DNA of 64,000 nucleotides from positions 81,771 through 145,770 of the forward strand of contig MSJI02000626.1 of the NCBI GenBank assembly GCA_001931905.2. The letters run 5' to 3'. Shown here piece by piece: positions 21,146 through 33,027 of this stretch (position 1 is its first letter; the number at the start of each line of letters is the position of its first letter). The notes beneath the pieces were generated by a model that searched no databases, was not told where the DNA came from, and saw only the letters and a program-made list of their open reading frames with translations. Made by a program: the position numbers and the translations under genes. This stretch comes from Cladosporium sp. IMV 00045. Lineage: Eukaryota > Ascomycota > Dothideomycetes > Cladosporiales > Cladosporiaceae.

Positions 21146-23499
21146 CTAACGCCTCCTCGTACTGATAATGGGAGGAGTCTCAAAAGCATCATCGTCACTA
21201 ATCTCATCCTCGCTCGGCTCCTGCATTTTCCGCGGAGCCGCAGCGCGCGTGCTCGCCGCTCTACGACCAGTACTTGCTTGCGATGCCGGCGCCTGGCTGA
21301 AAGAGAGATGTGTCTGTCGACTAGTCGAAGCGGCGGGTTTCTTCGCAGCGGCCGTCTTCTTAGCAGGAGCGCGTTTGGGCAGTGGCGTCTGAGATTCTTG
21401 GGTGACGAAGAGGCCGGATCCCTGCTCATCGTCGTCGTCGTTGTCGTCGAGCATGATGACGTCGTCTTCTTCGTCGTCCGAGGGTGTTGGGGACTTCTTC
21501 TTGCCGCGGCCTTTCGCTGGCGCTTTAGCTGGTGCCTTTTTGGTCGCGGCCGCAGTCTTGCGTGTCGTGCCTGCGGCTGCCGTGCGACCACCGCGACCTC
21601 GCGCTCGGCTACCCCTACCTCTCGCGGCGGTAGTGCGGGCGGGGACGGCGTCATCGTCGTCTTCCTCGCCGTCAAATTCCATGCCGTCTTGTTCCTCATC
21701 GTTCTCAGCGCGGATGATTGAGGCCGGGTTGTCGACCCAATGTTGCCCGAGGTCATCACTGTCCCAATCGTCAGGCTTCGGCTTGCGATTCGTCCGTTTT
21801 CTATTCGAGCGACCGCCGTTCCTGAAGTCGCTCTCACTCTTTTCCTTCACCTTTGCCATGATCTCGGCCATGATATCGTCATCCTCCATTTCGTCGTCGT
21901 TATCGGCTAGTTGGGTGACTTGTTGGTCGAGAGTCTCCATGATGAACTCTTCCATGGCGTGCTTGTCGTCTTTTTGGACGAATTGTTGCACCGCGTCGCC
22001 GAAGGGCTCTTGAGGGAGGATGGTTAGGGACTGGGCAGTCAGAAATTCTTTCACCAATTCATCGATTTTGACGGCATCCAGGCCGAGCTGGGCCATGGTC
22101 GCTGCATCAGGTAGGTCGATTGTCTGCTTGGACTTTCGGGCACCCGTGGTCTTCTTGCGGTGGTATTGGATGATGTCGTTGGTGTTCGCAACCTTGTCGA
22201 CATATCTTGCAGAAAAGCGCTGGGGGTTATCGATCACGTAATTGCCTCCTTCAGGTGCCGTGTATTCGACACGCAGGCGGATGAGAGGGAGCGGTGGTGT
22301 GAGTTCTTCTTCAACGTTGTTGTCACCTTCTTGCTGTAGCTCGAGCCATTCTTGATTTGCCTGCTCAATGAGCTCGTCAACTTGTTTCATGCAGAACCGA
22401 TCAACCGCGGCTTTGTTGTCGCCACCCTCGAGTCCCACTTGGCGCATTCTGCGATCGTCCTGGAGTGCAACTTCCCGCATAACGAACGGGCGAACCGACT
22501 TCAACCTGATAGGCTCGTGAGTGAATTCTTTGCCGGTGATGCTGAGAATCGTGACGTGTTTAGAGACTGTCTCTGGCACACAGAGCGACGTCGCGACAGA
22601 CGATCCTGGCTGGATGACTTTAAAACCGCGTTCGTTGTTCGTCTCTGGGTTGATCTTGCACTCATGCTCGTGACCCCAGATGACGAGATCGAGGAATTCA
22701 GGAAGGAAACTCTCAGGAAGATAGCCGGTCTCCGTGTAAGCATGATGATTCTGGTGGACACTCGCAAGATTGAACCATTCGTCTTTGTGCACGTTGGGTT
22801 GAAAGAACCTTACATTTCCGTCGCGGAATGTTCGGAACAGGCGTTCGTCGCGGATATTGCTCATACCGTAGAGAGCGAGCTTAGTGGAGCCTTTTTGAAG
22901 AAGGACAGGCTTCACTTGGATGTTGTCAGACTCGGGCATCCGGCCATAGTAGTTGAGAAGGCCAGACATCTGCAAAATGTCGAGCGCTGCCAGATGTCCC
23001 TCGCCAGAAGGATCGTCATGGTTCCCGTGAATTGAGAAAACAGGGATGGCAACGTTGATGTCCGGATCCTCATAGTTAACATGGTTGAATGAACTGGTTG
23101 ACTTAGTCTCTCGTATACTGTCGATCGGCAGATTCCAATGCCACTTACCCAGCAAATTGCTCGCTTGCATCGCTCAACATTTCGATCTCGCAGGGCTTGT
23201 CGCCGAAGCAATTCATCCTCAAGCTTCGCATGACCTGATACATGGACTTGCGGGATGGTTTGTTTTCGTGGAAGAGGTCGCCAGCCAAAAGAACCATGTC
23301 GACGTCACGTTCTTTGGCAAGACACATGACTTCGTCGAAGGCTCTCCAGCTGTCGTCTCCGCGAATGGGATCGCGTTCGTTGTAGCCGACATGATTGTCC
23401 GTCGAAACGAGGACGCGAATGGTGTCAGGCGCTGTTGATCTTGATCAGACTGTGTTCTTTGGTGGCGAAGAGGTTAGACTTACAGGCTGAAGAAGGCAT
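21146..23499 (-). CDS. mre11: MRE11 double-strand-break repair nuclease
   Basis: This is the nuclease subunit of the Mre11-Rad50-Nbs1 complex, acting at DNA breaks and telomeres. The predicted product has 748 residues from three exons: 23499-23484 (only 16 nt), 23431-23149 and 23093-21146. Metallophosphoesterase motifs are present in order: [26 protein letters not shown] and VIWGHEHEC. The Mre11 DNA-binding domain follows ([13 protein letters not shown]). The last 250 residues are acidic and basic low-complexity sequence with RG-rich and AK-rich blocks ([22 protein letters not shown]), a common eukaryotic C-terminal extension. Start and splicing are well supported because [22 protein letters not shown] reads continuously only after the first intron is removed. 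It is divergent from uS19m with 318 bp between starts. Confidence 0.95.
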
Positions 23500-23817
23500 G
23501 GTGGAAAAGATCGATGAAGATGATCACCGAAAGTTGTGTGGCGTCAGTAGCATTTCAAGATCAGCTCTGCGATTTTGTTTGCAGAGCTGTCTCTGTACCT
23601 AGGTTCTAACCGCCTCGAAGTGTAGTGACTTTGTATGTGTAGAGAGCTAAGTGAAGTGCACGGGCCACATTTGGCCGCTGCCTAAACGCGGGATCACGTG
23701 TGCACAATTTGAAGTCCAAAGGGGAAGGAACCCGCAATCCCGGGCGTCTGGACTTCCATCATCAAGTCGATAGGTGAAGGTCGAGAAGAAGAGCAAGTAT
23801 CCAGAGAGTGCTATGCA
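23500..23817. promoter_or_regulatory. bidirectional promoter, MRE11 and uS19m
   Basis: The 318 bp separate two divergent start codons. ATCACGTGTG near 23692 contains a CACGTG E-box, and nothing else is recognisable. Confidence 0.5.
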
Positions 23818-24279
23818 ATGAGACCCTCAGGAGCGCTTTTCGCGCGCTCAGTCTGGAAAGGTACCGTATTGCCTTCGCACTGGGAATGAAATCGAAATAC
23901 TAATATTCCTTTCCATAGGCCCTCACATCGTTCCGTATGTACCAACGAATAGCCCGATCGCAAACGACTAAACTCGATATTCGACTAACACACCTCCAGC
24001 TTGCCCATCGTCAGACCCAAGGCTGGTGAGCGAGTACCTCCAGTCAAGACCCAGGCTCGCGCCGCGACCATCCTTCCAAACTTCGTCGGTTTGGTCTTCC
24101 AAATCCACAATGGCAAAACTTACACCGATCTACGGATAACAGAAGATATGGTGGGCCACAAGCTTGGAGAGTTTTCAGCGTGAGTACATCCGAAGGGCGT
24201 GAATAAAGTGGACCTTGGAAGCTGACATGCAAACAGCACTCGCAAACGCTTCCACTACAGGCATACCAATGCTAGGTAA
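23818..24279 (+). CDS. rsm19: mitochondrial small-subunit ribosomal protein uS19m
   Basis: This is a structural protein of the mitochondrial 28S-type subunit head. The 93-residue product comes from four exons: 23818-23860, 23919-23934 (a 16-nt micro-exon), 24000-24179 and 24237-24279. Joining them gives the family core [63 protein letters not shown] and ends HTNAR. The size and the uninterrupted S19 signature support every junction. It is too short and too split to show up as a single open frame. It shares a bidirectional promoter with MRE11. Confidence 0.93.
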
Positions 24280-25368
24280 TCATACATTGAAGAAGCATTG
24301 AGAGAAGCGTGTTTGGGATGGCGTAAATGCTTTGATTTTGGAGGTTGATACCACGTCAGCGAAGAGCTTTGTAAAATATTTGTACGATGTGGCGCTTGGG
24401 TTTGAACAATCGCAAAGAATGATCCTTTGAGAACGAGAAAGGGTTTGGATCGCTTTCAGTGTGAATTTCTCATGGGTTGGGCTGTGATACGGTTGTCTGG
24501 AGGAGCATTTTCATTGCAACGCCAGCAACTTGCTGGTTGCACATGTAGGTCTACGTCTTCTGAAGGATGGCGCATAGCATGGAATGGAGATTGATGAGAA
24601 AATACGCTCATTCTTATCAAACAGTCAATTACTGGACCCAAAGCACAAGGTACATGCACCTCACGCAGACTTATTATATTCGTTATGATGCCTCTATTTC
24701 TGTGCCTGAGGCCCCACTTCCCTCCCGAATCTATCGTGCCTGCCGCTTCACCTCACCTCTCCATCACACTTCTCAGGTATCTTGCGAGTCACTCCGGCAC
24801 CCTAGGCGCCCTTGCAAACCTCGAGCAGGAATATGTTCCTGGTTTGTAGATACCTTATTGGCTCAACCTTATTACAGCCTCAATGTTCGTACCACAGGAA
24901 GAGGTCAACAGAGATTCTAAAGCGACTGCCACACATGTGAGCTTGCGAGATATGGACTTGCCACATCCACGGCAGAGCTCTTTCGCCGATACAAGAATGA
25001 TTATTACGAGCAAGAACCACCAAAACACCGCATAGCCTCGCTGCCTTCGTGAGATATCCAGTCTTCGACCTGCCTCTCTGTCTTGATCAATAACATCACC
25101 ACACCCACTCGTTCACACGCTCGTTTCGCCATTGCAGTTCCGACCATTCCCAACTCTTAATAACCGGCTGACCAAAACTGCTTCAAACCAAACCATATCT
25201 CGCCACGCTCGCTGTCCGTCTCTTGATTCGTAGTCTTGGTACGTGTTTGCCTCCTTCGCCGTAGCATAGTACTGATAGTGGACAAGTACCTCGATCACCT
25301 TCGCGTCCTGACGCATATCTCTCCTTCATTCCTCCCATCACTGTTCCGTCGCCTGCATCTCCATCGTC
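24280..25368. other. intergenic region upstream of the large disordered-protein gene
   Basis: About 1.1 kb holds no open frame with family resemblance. CT-rich stretches near 25070-25130 and 25320-25360 look like a 5' untranslated leader. Confidence 0.45.
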
Positions 25369-28300
25369 ATGACGACTGCAGAGAAGGCTGCTAGGCGGGT
25401 CTACTCGGCCGAACAGTTGCACCGCCTGCGTGCTACGTCCTCTGCGCCCAAGTTGTGTGAAGCAATTGAGGAGCATGATGGTGAAGATGCGGAACTTGTG
25501 AAAGGTACTTTGCTGCCCTGTCTTTCCTCACCTCCCCGACGCTCGCTCCGCTCCGCCCCTAGACCTGCTGCATCACTGCCTCATGTGGGCAAGACAACAA
25601 CAAGTGATCAACAAACACGACGGCATGCTTGGCGCGCGCCGTCGCTTCACTCCTCGAAAGTAACATTTGATCGGGCACATTCACTTCTTGGACATCAATC
25701 TACGACACCCTACAATGGCGGACTCACATATCGACGATGGCCTGGACTTCCATCTGCACTGGGTGCAGCAAGTCATTCAGACGCCAACGCCCCCAAAGCA
25801 CGATCAACGTGATGATGAAGGTTCGCTGACCGTGGATGATTCCCCAACAGAGCACGTTTTACGTGGATCCAAGTCCTTTACCGCACGCTCCTTTCGTTCT
25901 CGCACACACGTCAACAGCGTTCACTTCGCCCCAAACAAACACAACGATGAGAATATCGCCGTGTACGTCGATGCCTCGCAAGACCAGCCACAGCCGCCGG
26001 TCATTGCTACTGGCAAGCCACACGTTCTTGGGGAAATTGCCAACAATGCCATACCGCCGCGATCCGGACACTGGAGACTTCGGACCTCGCCCACTCCATC
26101 CATCCGCAAGACCAAGATCGAGGCACTGGTCAAGCACCACGGCTCACCGCAGCATGTTCGCGTCACCGCTGGTGGCCGTATTGTCCCAAGCGAGCAGTCT
26201 CCCCTCTGTCATCCACGTTTCGGCTATAGTGCCATCAAGAGCAACGGAGCTCTGATCAAGGTTGCTCCGAACCATGTCGGTAAAGCACAATGGATCAACA
26301 CCACTCAAGATGGCTTTGTCGCTCAGGACGTCAATGGACGTTTGTGCCAAATCGTCAACGGCATGGTCATGCCTCTGAACGAGGAGAACGGGGCCGTGCG
26401 TCTTTATGTCCCGGCACCCAATCTCAATATCACTCAGCCAAGTCCTGGTTCGTCAATGGCCGCACCCACCGCGACCGAGCAGCACGAATTTGCCAACAGA
26501 CACAAGAGCGATTCGCAGGCGGCAAAGACGTCCGCACCGCAACCCTCGATTGCCACCCAACAGAAGGCTCTGGAGGGCGAGTACTCCAATCTTGACCAAG
26601 AGCTCAAGGAACTTAACAAGACCGAGGTGTTGCACGGTAGCACGATGAGCAAGGCTGCCAAGGACGCTCTTTTCACGAAGCGTCGCGAATTGGTCGTGAA
26701 TCTGGATCGCGTACGCAAAGCGATCAAGTCGTTGAAAGAGATGCACCAAGATGCTCAAGTGCCGACATCCCCGAAAGCAATGCGCGATCGGCAGTCGATG
26801 TCGCCTCACAGAGATCGTCTGCCACCATTCCTCCAACGTAGCCGTCAGTCGAACAGCGTGAGCGCTCCACCGGCGCAAGTACCGTGGCACCCGCTTGGCC
26901 CCCCTGCCTATGGCCCGACCTCGTCGTTGCCGGTCGCACCGGTGTTCGGTGTTCAGGGCATGGTAAATCCAACTGCCCCATTCCCGGCTATGCCTTACCA
27001 GATGCCATCGCCGGGCATTTTCATGCAGCCACCGCCATTCGACGGCTCCATGGGCGCCCCATTCCCGGCGCAGCAGGAGCCGGCAAATGGTGCTAATTTC
27101 GTTCCTGCTGCGCCAGCACCAATGCCTCAAGCTGGTATCGTCAACGGCCTGCAGTCCGGTGATCGCACGATCCCTCAGAACGATGGATCCACGTCTTCAT
27201 CGGATCACAAGGTCGCTTCGCCAAGGCAGTCCCATGCTTTGCCCATCAGAGATCCGGGAACAAAGCAAGTCGCCAACGTCAAGTCAGCCTTGAACCCGAT
27301 GAGCCCGGTTTACAAGCCAAGCAGCGGCGCACGCCAGCCAGTGGGCACCGACAGACCAACTTCGACGAGAATCGAGGAAAGAGCCGCCTACGCCTCTTGC
27401 TTTGCTTCACTCCTCGCACCCGGTGGCGAACTCATCAGCGGACCGTGACAGTCACGCCAGTCCTGTGAGAAAGAAGGTCGTCGTAGACAGCTCCAGCATC
27501 TCGAGCGTCAAAACGGCCGACTTCTTCCCGCGCAACACTCGCGAGTACTCAATGCGCAAGCATGAGTATCCCGTTTCTACGGACGAATCTGAGGACAAGG
27601 AGAACGTCGAGCCGGATCAGTATCGGCGTCCCAGCATTTCCGAGTCGCACTCTCCAATCACCCCCAAACGTGATCTTCACAACACAAATTGGAATCCAGA
27701 AATCCCTGACGGCGCTTTCGTGAAGTTCACCTCTCCACAGACTGAAAGCTATACTGCACCCACTGTTCCACCCGGTACTCCTGTCCATGGTCGCTTCGAG
27801 GCAGAAGCAAAACAACAGATGCTGGACATTCGTGGAACTGCATGGGGAGAGCAGATTGAGTACCTCAACAGCTCACAGATGCCTGATCGGGTGGCGCACA
27901 ATCTCAGCCCAAAGAGCAAGCGGAACTGGCGTTTCATCGAAGAAGATCCGAGTCGCTTCGACAGCGAGGAGACTTCATCGTCTTCCCCAATGCGCGACCA
28001 CCAATGCCGTCAGGAACTTTGCGTTACCTCGAGCCCATACAAGGCGATCGAGTTTGCCTCCAAATCCCGTGCGTGGATTGAAGGCTATCAGGCAGGCCTC
28101 CACCGCAAACCTGTGGGTGCTGATCGCATGGGCGAGTTTGTCGAGGGATACTGTGCGGGCCTGCAAAACTCACAGCCCGTGACTACAGTATCGATGGGCC
28201 TGTCTGATGGCAGCCCAACGAAGCCGACCTCTCGTCGTCCGACTCCAATTCCGACTCCAACAAACGCACACTCATCTGACTTCTCCACCGAGAAGGCTCG

Positions 28301-29335
28301 CCCTCTCATGGAGCTCAACATGCAGAGCCTGGACTCTCTCAAGCAAGCCGTCTACTGTCCCCAGAATGAGAACGCGCTCATGACGCCGGTTTTAGACAGC
28401 TGTCGCGGCAACGAAGGCGCTCTTCATCTTGGTGCATGGCAGAAGCGTCATGAAGCTGTTGGAGGAGCTGTACCGCATCACCCAGTGTTCCCGCAGCGCT
28501 CGTCCTCGCTGATGGACCGTCAGCCTGGTCATGGTCAACAGATGGACGCTGGCGACAACTTCGACAAAGGTGGCAAGGGCTCTTTGCAAATACCGGATCG
28601 CACGCTTATGGACACCAGCACTTGCAAGCACCTGGAGCTCCCACCTTGGCTCCAGTTCAGCCTCGCGCCGCCAGTGGACCCGTCCACCCTGCCAACCGCG
28701 TCACCAGCATGACCAGCATCGACTCCACCTTGTACCGCCCATGGGCAGGAAACGGACCTCGCGTCATCAGCCCGTTCGACTGGAAGTCGCAAAGCTCCGT
28801 TGCCCACGCCGCCAACCTCGCGACTGGCTTCTTCGCGCACTCCCAATACGATGGTACGGCAATGGACCTCGACACCGATGAGAATGCCATACTGACGCAC
28901 GCCGTTGGCTTCTCAGGCAATTCCAACAGCAACAACGCCGGGACACAACCGCCATCCAAGACCTGGCAGCACCGAGGCGCCTCGCTCGACGGCGTTGACA
29001 GTCCAACCACCAGCCCGATCGGCCCGGCGCCCGTCTCACCGAACCTGTCCCCCACCACTTCCCCGAGGATGAAACCGGCGCGCAGCAAGAAAGGCACCGA
29101 CAGCCCGAGCAAGAAGTCTTCGCCTACCAAAAGCCCATCGCCCGCAAAGGCCAAGTTCGAGCACATCGCCCGGAAAGTCGGCATCAGCGTGTCGGCGGAG
29201 CAGCGCGAGTGCAGCGGTGGCGGTGCAGCCTCGCCGCCGTCGAAGAGAAAGTGGAAGGACATCTGGGCCGGCTCGAAGAAGAGCGGAAGCAAGGATGACA
29301 GTGCCACTGAAGGCGGCGCTTCGCCGGCGCACTGA
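25369..29335 (+). CDS. large disordered protein, frame changes twice; possible 4E-T-like
   Basis: No family is recognised with certainty. Three long open segments are clearly one gene: 25715-27448, 27402-28610 (shifted +1) and 28570-29335 (shifted back). The total is roughly 1,200 residues, rich in Ser, Pro, Thr, Asn and Gln. Visible parts are a structured-looking block (QWINTTQDGFVAQDVNGRLCQ), a coiled coil (about 26560-26740), and a paired motif SRAWIEGYQAGL and EFVEGYCAGL. The C-terminus is basic (SPSKKSSPTKSPSPAKAK). An upstream ATG at 25369 opens 45 codons (VYSAEQLHRLR, reminiscent of a YxxxxL eIF4E-binding site) ending at a donor at 25505; the matching acceptor could be at 25772. Otherwise translation begins at the ATG at 25715. 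The +1 change is near 27446 (CCG TGA C). The second could be a 59-nt intron with a weak donor (28570-28628). Sequencing indels are equally possible. Confidence 0.6.
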
Positions 29336-31080
29336 AATGTCAGTTCGGACGATGAGACCAACGACGGCGACTGGTTGCCATCATCATCGTGTTTTCTTGA
29401 CATGCATGATCCACATGCACGCACTACACCCTCAGGATACTTTCCACAACAGCGTTGGCTATTGTGCAATTACCGGCATGGATTTTCAGCAGAGGACACC
29501 GACATCAGCATCGACATGAATTGTTTCCCAACTCGCCCTCATCATTTCAATTTGACTCCAACAAACCGAACAACAACGCATCATCGCAGCTCTGGAACAG
29601 ATTACGCAAGCAACGCTCATCATTCGAATTGTTACCATTGCGGAGCAAAAAGCACAAGTCCAAATTCTCAGATCAGTTTTGAACAAAGTGTCATTTTCTT
29701 TTCTACTTTTCTTTCCTTCTTTCTCTTTGGCTCTTCTTTGCTTTGTCAGCGCAGAGTTTCCTCTCCGGCAGATTGAGATGGCAGATGGGTATGGTGAATC
29801 AGCATGGGACCGCGCTAGGCTTTCTTGTCTTCGGCAGTTTGGAGATCGGCATGGCGGAGTGGCATGACAGATTAATAAGGCAGATCAGCATGGCAGATTG
29901 ATGATATAAAAGTTGCCGAAGCATCATGTTGGTAATGGTTAATGTCTGATAATGCGCTGCTGCATTTGTGGTGATCCGTAATTGGCATCTGTAGAACTAG
30001 TTTCTGGTTATTTTGAATGCACAACTTTTTCCTCTGACAAAAGGACCCTGTCTGTTTTTCTTTCCAAACAGCAACGGGCAAAAGGCCGTGTTGGGTGACG
30101 CGGCTATGAGCGCTGCAGTCCACGAAAGTAGAAATACCAACGCCCTTTAAAGACGAGGAGTGAAGCCCAAAGTGGAGCAAAAAGACCAATCGAACCCAAG
30201 GCCTTGGTGAAGAAACATGAAGATCTTCCGCTCACGGGACATGATCCGTCCCGCTAGGAGGTAGCAATTCCTTTCACGATCGAAGTGGAGCCCGGCAAAC
30301 GGGGTGAACGGGCTTGCAGCGGGAATTGAAGGGGTGGTGCGAGCCCCTTTTGTGCGCCGGCGTCGTGGCTTTGCTCCGCGCGCTTGGGTGAAGATCTCAC
30401 GCGCGGGTTGTGTAGAAGTGTATCTTGCCTGTGAGGATTCAGGGCACTTGCTTTCTCCCCCAGGATTGATTGTTTCACCCTCGCCGCCGCCCCCATACGC
30501 CACCCATTCTTACTGTCAGCAGTCGTCGATTTACTGGTATTGGTACTGTTGTATTAATCTACATACGGTATTACTGGTACCTCAAGTCTTTGGAGCTGCT
30601 CTCGACTCTCTGGATCCCCAGCTGCCGGCGCTGTGTCAGGTCAAGGTCAAGCCAGGTCTGCAGCAACATTCCCTCCGCACATCCGAGGCTGGCTGCGTGC
30701 GTGTGTGCTGTCCTGCCGCAAACACCAACCGCCAACAACGCCGCCATACAGCTCATCCTATTATTATAACAAATTCCACCAGCTGCTCGTCAGCTTGCGC
30801 GCAGCTCGACCGGTGAGCTTGCGACCTGCGCAAGTCCATCCAGCCTTGGGGGTCGCCTGGCCCTGAATTCTTATATACCTCTGCCCTTCCCCGCCAGCCA
30901 GCCACAATAATAGACCAGGGACCTGCTCCTTGATCCTAATACTATCAGCGCCAGCCCTTTGCCGAAAGCTAAGCATTTGGCCTCAAACACCGACTCGCCA
31001 TATTATTACCAGGGGTCCGTTCCTCTCGGGATCACTTTTCGGGACAGAGTCGCATACAGCAAACCCCACACGAAACAATA
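29336..31080. other. intergenic region and long 5' leader
   Basis: About 1.7 kb has no recognisable gene. At 29770-29910 a short imperfect repeat (GGCAGAT and AGCATGG) recurs five or six times. TATATA at 30872-30877 precedes the RING-protein start by 204 bp. Confidence 0.45.
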
Positions 31081-33027
31081 ATGTCCAGCTACTCCATCAG
31101 GCCATCGTCGCGGCGGCCGAGCACGCAAGCCTCGGTCCAGTCGCACCAGAGCGTGTCGAGCTCCTACTCTTCCGGCGGCAACACAAACCTGTCGCCTCCG
31201 CCACCGGAAACGCGCAGGAGCCCGTCCGGCGGTGCCGCCACCAGCGTTTCAACCCAGATCGCCCTCCGCAACATGCGAAGGCTCGAGGCCCGCCGCAACA
31301 TGGAGGAAAACCACTATCTAAACCAGAAAGCCCGCAACGCCAATCTCAACTCGCCCGTGGATCTGCGAGCGCTGGATTATGTCTCCAAGTATGACGACAA
31401 TCTGGTTTGCCCGATATGTCGCTGTCCGCTGGTCGATCCTGTGCTGCTCATGGACTGTGATCACTGCTTCTGTCGAGAATGCATCCGTCAGACTTGGACG
31501 ACGTATTCACCGCTGGGTCCCAAGGGAGATTGCCCAACCTGCCGCATGCCGGCGAAGCTGGGCCCGCGAGCATCGACCAGCAAAATCCTCGTCAACATTC
31601 TCGACGATCTAGTCGTCAAGTGCCCAAAGCACGAGAATGGATGCAAAGCCGAACTCAAGCGCGGCGAAGTGCAAGACCACATCGCCATATATTGCAGCTA
31701 CGCCATGGTGGAGTGCAAAGATTCAAATTGCGGGCAGTCGGTGCGCAGGAAAGACTACGAGCAAGGATGTCTGCACTACAACGTCAGCTGTGAAAGCTGT
31801 CAGCAAAGTATGCCCAAAGCCGAGCTCGAGACGCATTGGCAGCTTCAGTGTCCCGACCGGCAGATCCAATGCGAGCTGTGCAATTCGACAATCTACCACC
31901 GAGACCGAGAAGAGCACCGCAAACAAGCCTGCCCGGCAGCCAGCGTGCCGTGTCCAGGTGCTTCTTTGGGCTGTACGAGCAAGAGCAAGCGGGCTCATGT
32001 CGAAATCCACGCCAAAGGATGCGCGCTTGCAAAACTCGCTCCCGTGCTCGAGGCTCAGAAGCAGCGAATGGACGAGCAGGAATCCGCGCAGAAGACCATC
32101 ACGCGGAAACTGGAGATTCTAGAGACCGGATTCACGGCCATGCAAGACATCATCTCGACAAAGCAATCCGCCACTCCCAACAACGCCAGCACCGAAACCT
32201 TGATCGTGCCCACGCGCAACCGCGCAGAAAGCTCTGCAACAATAAGCACGAGCGCCGCATCGGCCGACGATTACGACTTCCCAATACCACCCTCCATCCG
32301 GGGCTCAACAGCAGTGGACCCCGAGAACGCCCACCCTTCACCAACAACACCCCTCCCCCCTCCAAACACAGACCCGCACCTCTTCCCCGACCGACCCGTC
32401 CCCAGCGCCCCCGGGCCCCGACCCACCAACCTCCCACCCCCAACAAGCATAGACTTCGACCTCGCCTCCCCCTTCCCTCCCACCAACGATCCCTCCTCTG
32501 CGGAAACAGGCCCCTACGCCTCCCCCCTCCACCACCTCCTGAGCATGCACGAGAACCTGCGCGAGGAAATGACCCGCATCAGCACCGCGCTGCAGGAGCT
32601 CGACGGCCGGCATTCCATGCAGATCCTTAACGAGAACCTGCGCATGCGCGACGAGATCGCCTATCTCGGCGGCCAGGTCGCGGGTGTGAACAGGCAGGTT
32701 CACTGGCTGACTTCGAGCCAGTTGCAGCGGCAGCAGGGAGGAGGTTCTTCGAGCGCCGGCGGCGGCACGCCAACGACCGCGCGCGCGCATGCTTCGGCTA
32801 GGGATATAAGCAGCAACGCAGGTGGCGAGAGCGCGAGCGCCAGTCGCGGAGGGGCGGGGAGTGGTGGAGCAGGCGGCGTGGAAGTCGCTGTCAACGCTAT
32901 GAGCACGGCGGCGACTGCTCTTCGCGGCGCGGCGAGGGTGGTCAATGTCGGCGGGCAGGGGCAGGGGCCGACTTCTCCTGGGGCGATGAGGAGGGGGACG
33001 AGTGAGGAGGGGAGGACGAAACTTTGA
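31081..33027 (+). CDS. RING and TRAF-type zinc-finger protein, probable E3 ubiquitin ligase
   Basis: The 648-residue single-exon protein has a Ser-rich head and then a C3HC4 RING finger at about residues 110-154 (CPICRCPLVDPVLLMDCDHCFCRECI ... CPTC). TRAF-type zinc fingers follow to about residue 300, seen as repeated C-x(5-6)-C-x(11-12)-H-x(3-7)-C units. A short coiled coil (QKQRMDEQESAQKTITRKLEILE) is next, then a long Pro/Ser/Thr- and Gly-rich tail. A second helical segment (ENLREEMTRISTALQELDG) may allow oligomerisation. No MATH/TRAF-C domain is present, as in fungal RING-TRAF proteins. Ubiquitin ligase activity is inferred from the RING; the substrate is unknown. Confidence 0.9.
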   Translation: MSSYSIRPSSRRPSTQASVQSHQSVSSSYSSGGNTNLSPPPPETRRSPSGGAATSVSTQIALRNMRRLEARRNMEENHYLNQKARNANLNSPVDLRALDYVSKYDDNLVCPICRCPLVDPVLLMDCDHCFCRECIRQTWTTYSPLGPKGDCPTCRMPAKLGPRASTSKILVNILDDLVVKCPKHENGCKAELKRGEVQDHIAIYCSYAMVECKDSNCGQSVRRKDYEQGCLHYNVSCESCQQSMPKAELETHWQLQCPDRQIQCELCNSTIYHRDREEHRKQACPAASVPCPGASLGCTSKSKRAHVEIHAKGCALAKLAPVLEAQKQRMDEQESAQKTITRKLEILETGFTAMQDIISTKQSATPNNASTETLIVPTRNRAESSATISTSAASADDYDFPIPPSIRGSTAVDPENAHPSPTTPLPPPNTDPHLFPDRPVPSAPGPRPTNLPPPTSIDFDLASPFPPTNDPSSAETGPYASPLHHLLSMHENLREEMTRISTALQELDGRHSMQILNENLRMRDEIAYLGGQVAGVNRQVHWLTSSQLQRQQGGGSSSAGGGTPTTARAHASARDISSNAGGESASASRGGAGSGGAGGVEVAVNAMSTAATALRGAARVVNVGGQGQGPTSPGAMRRGTSEEGRTKL

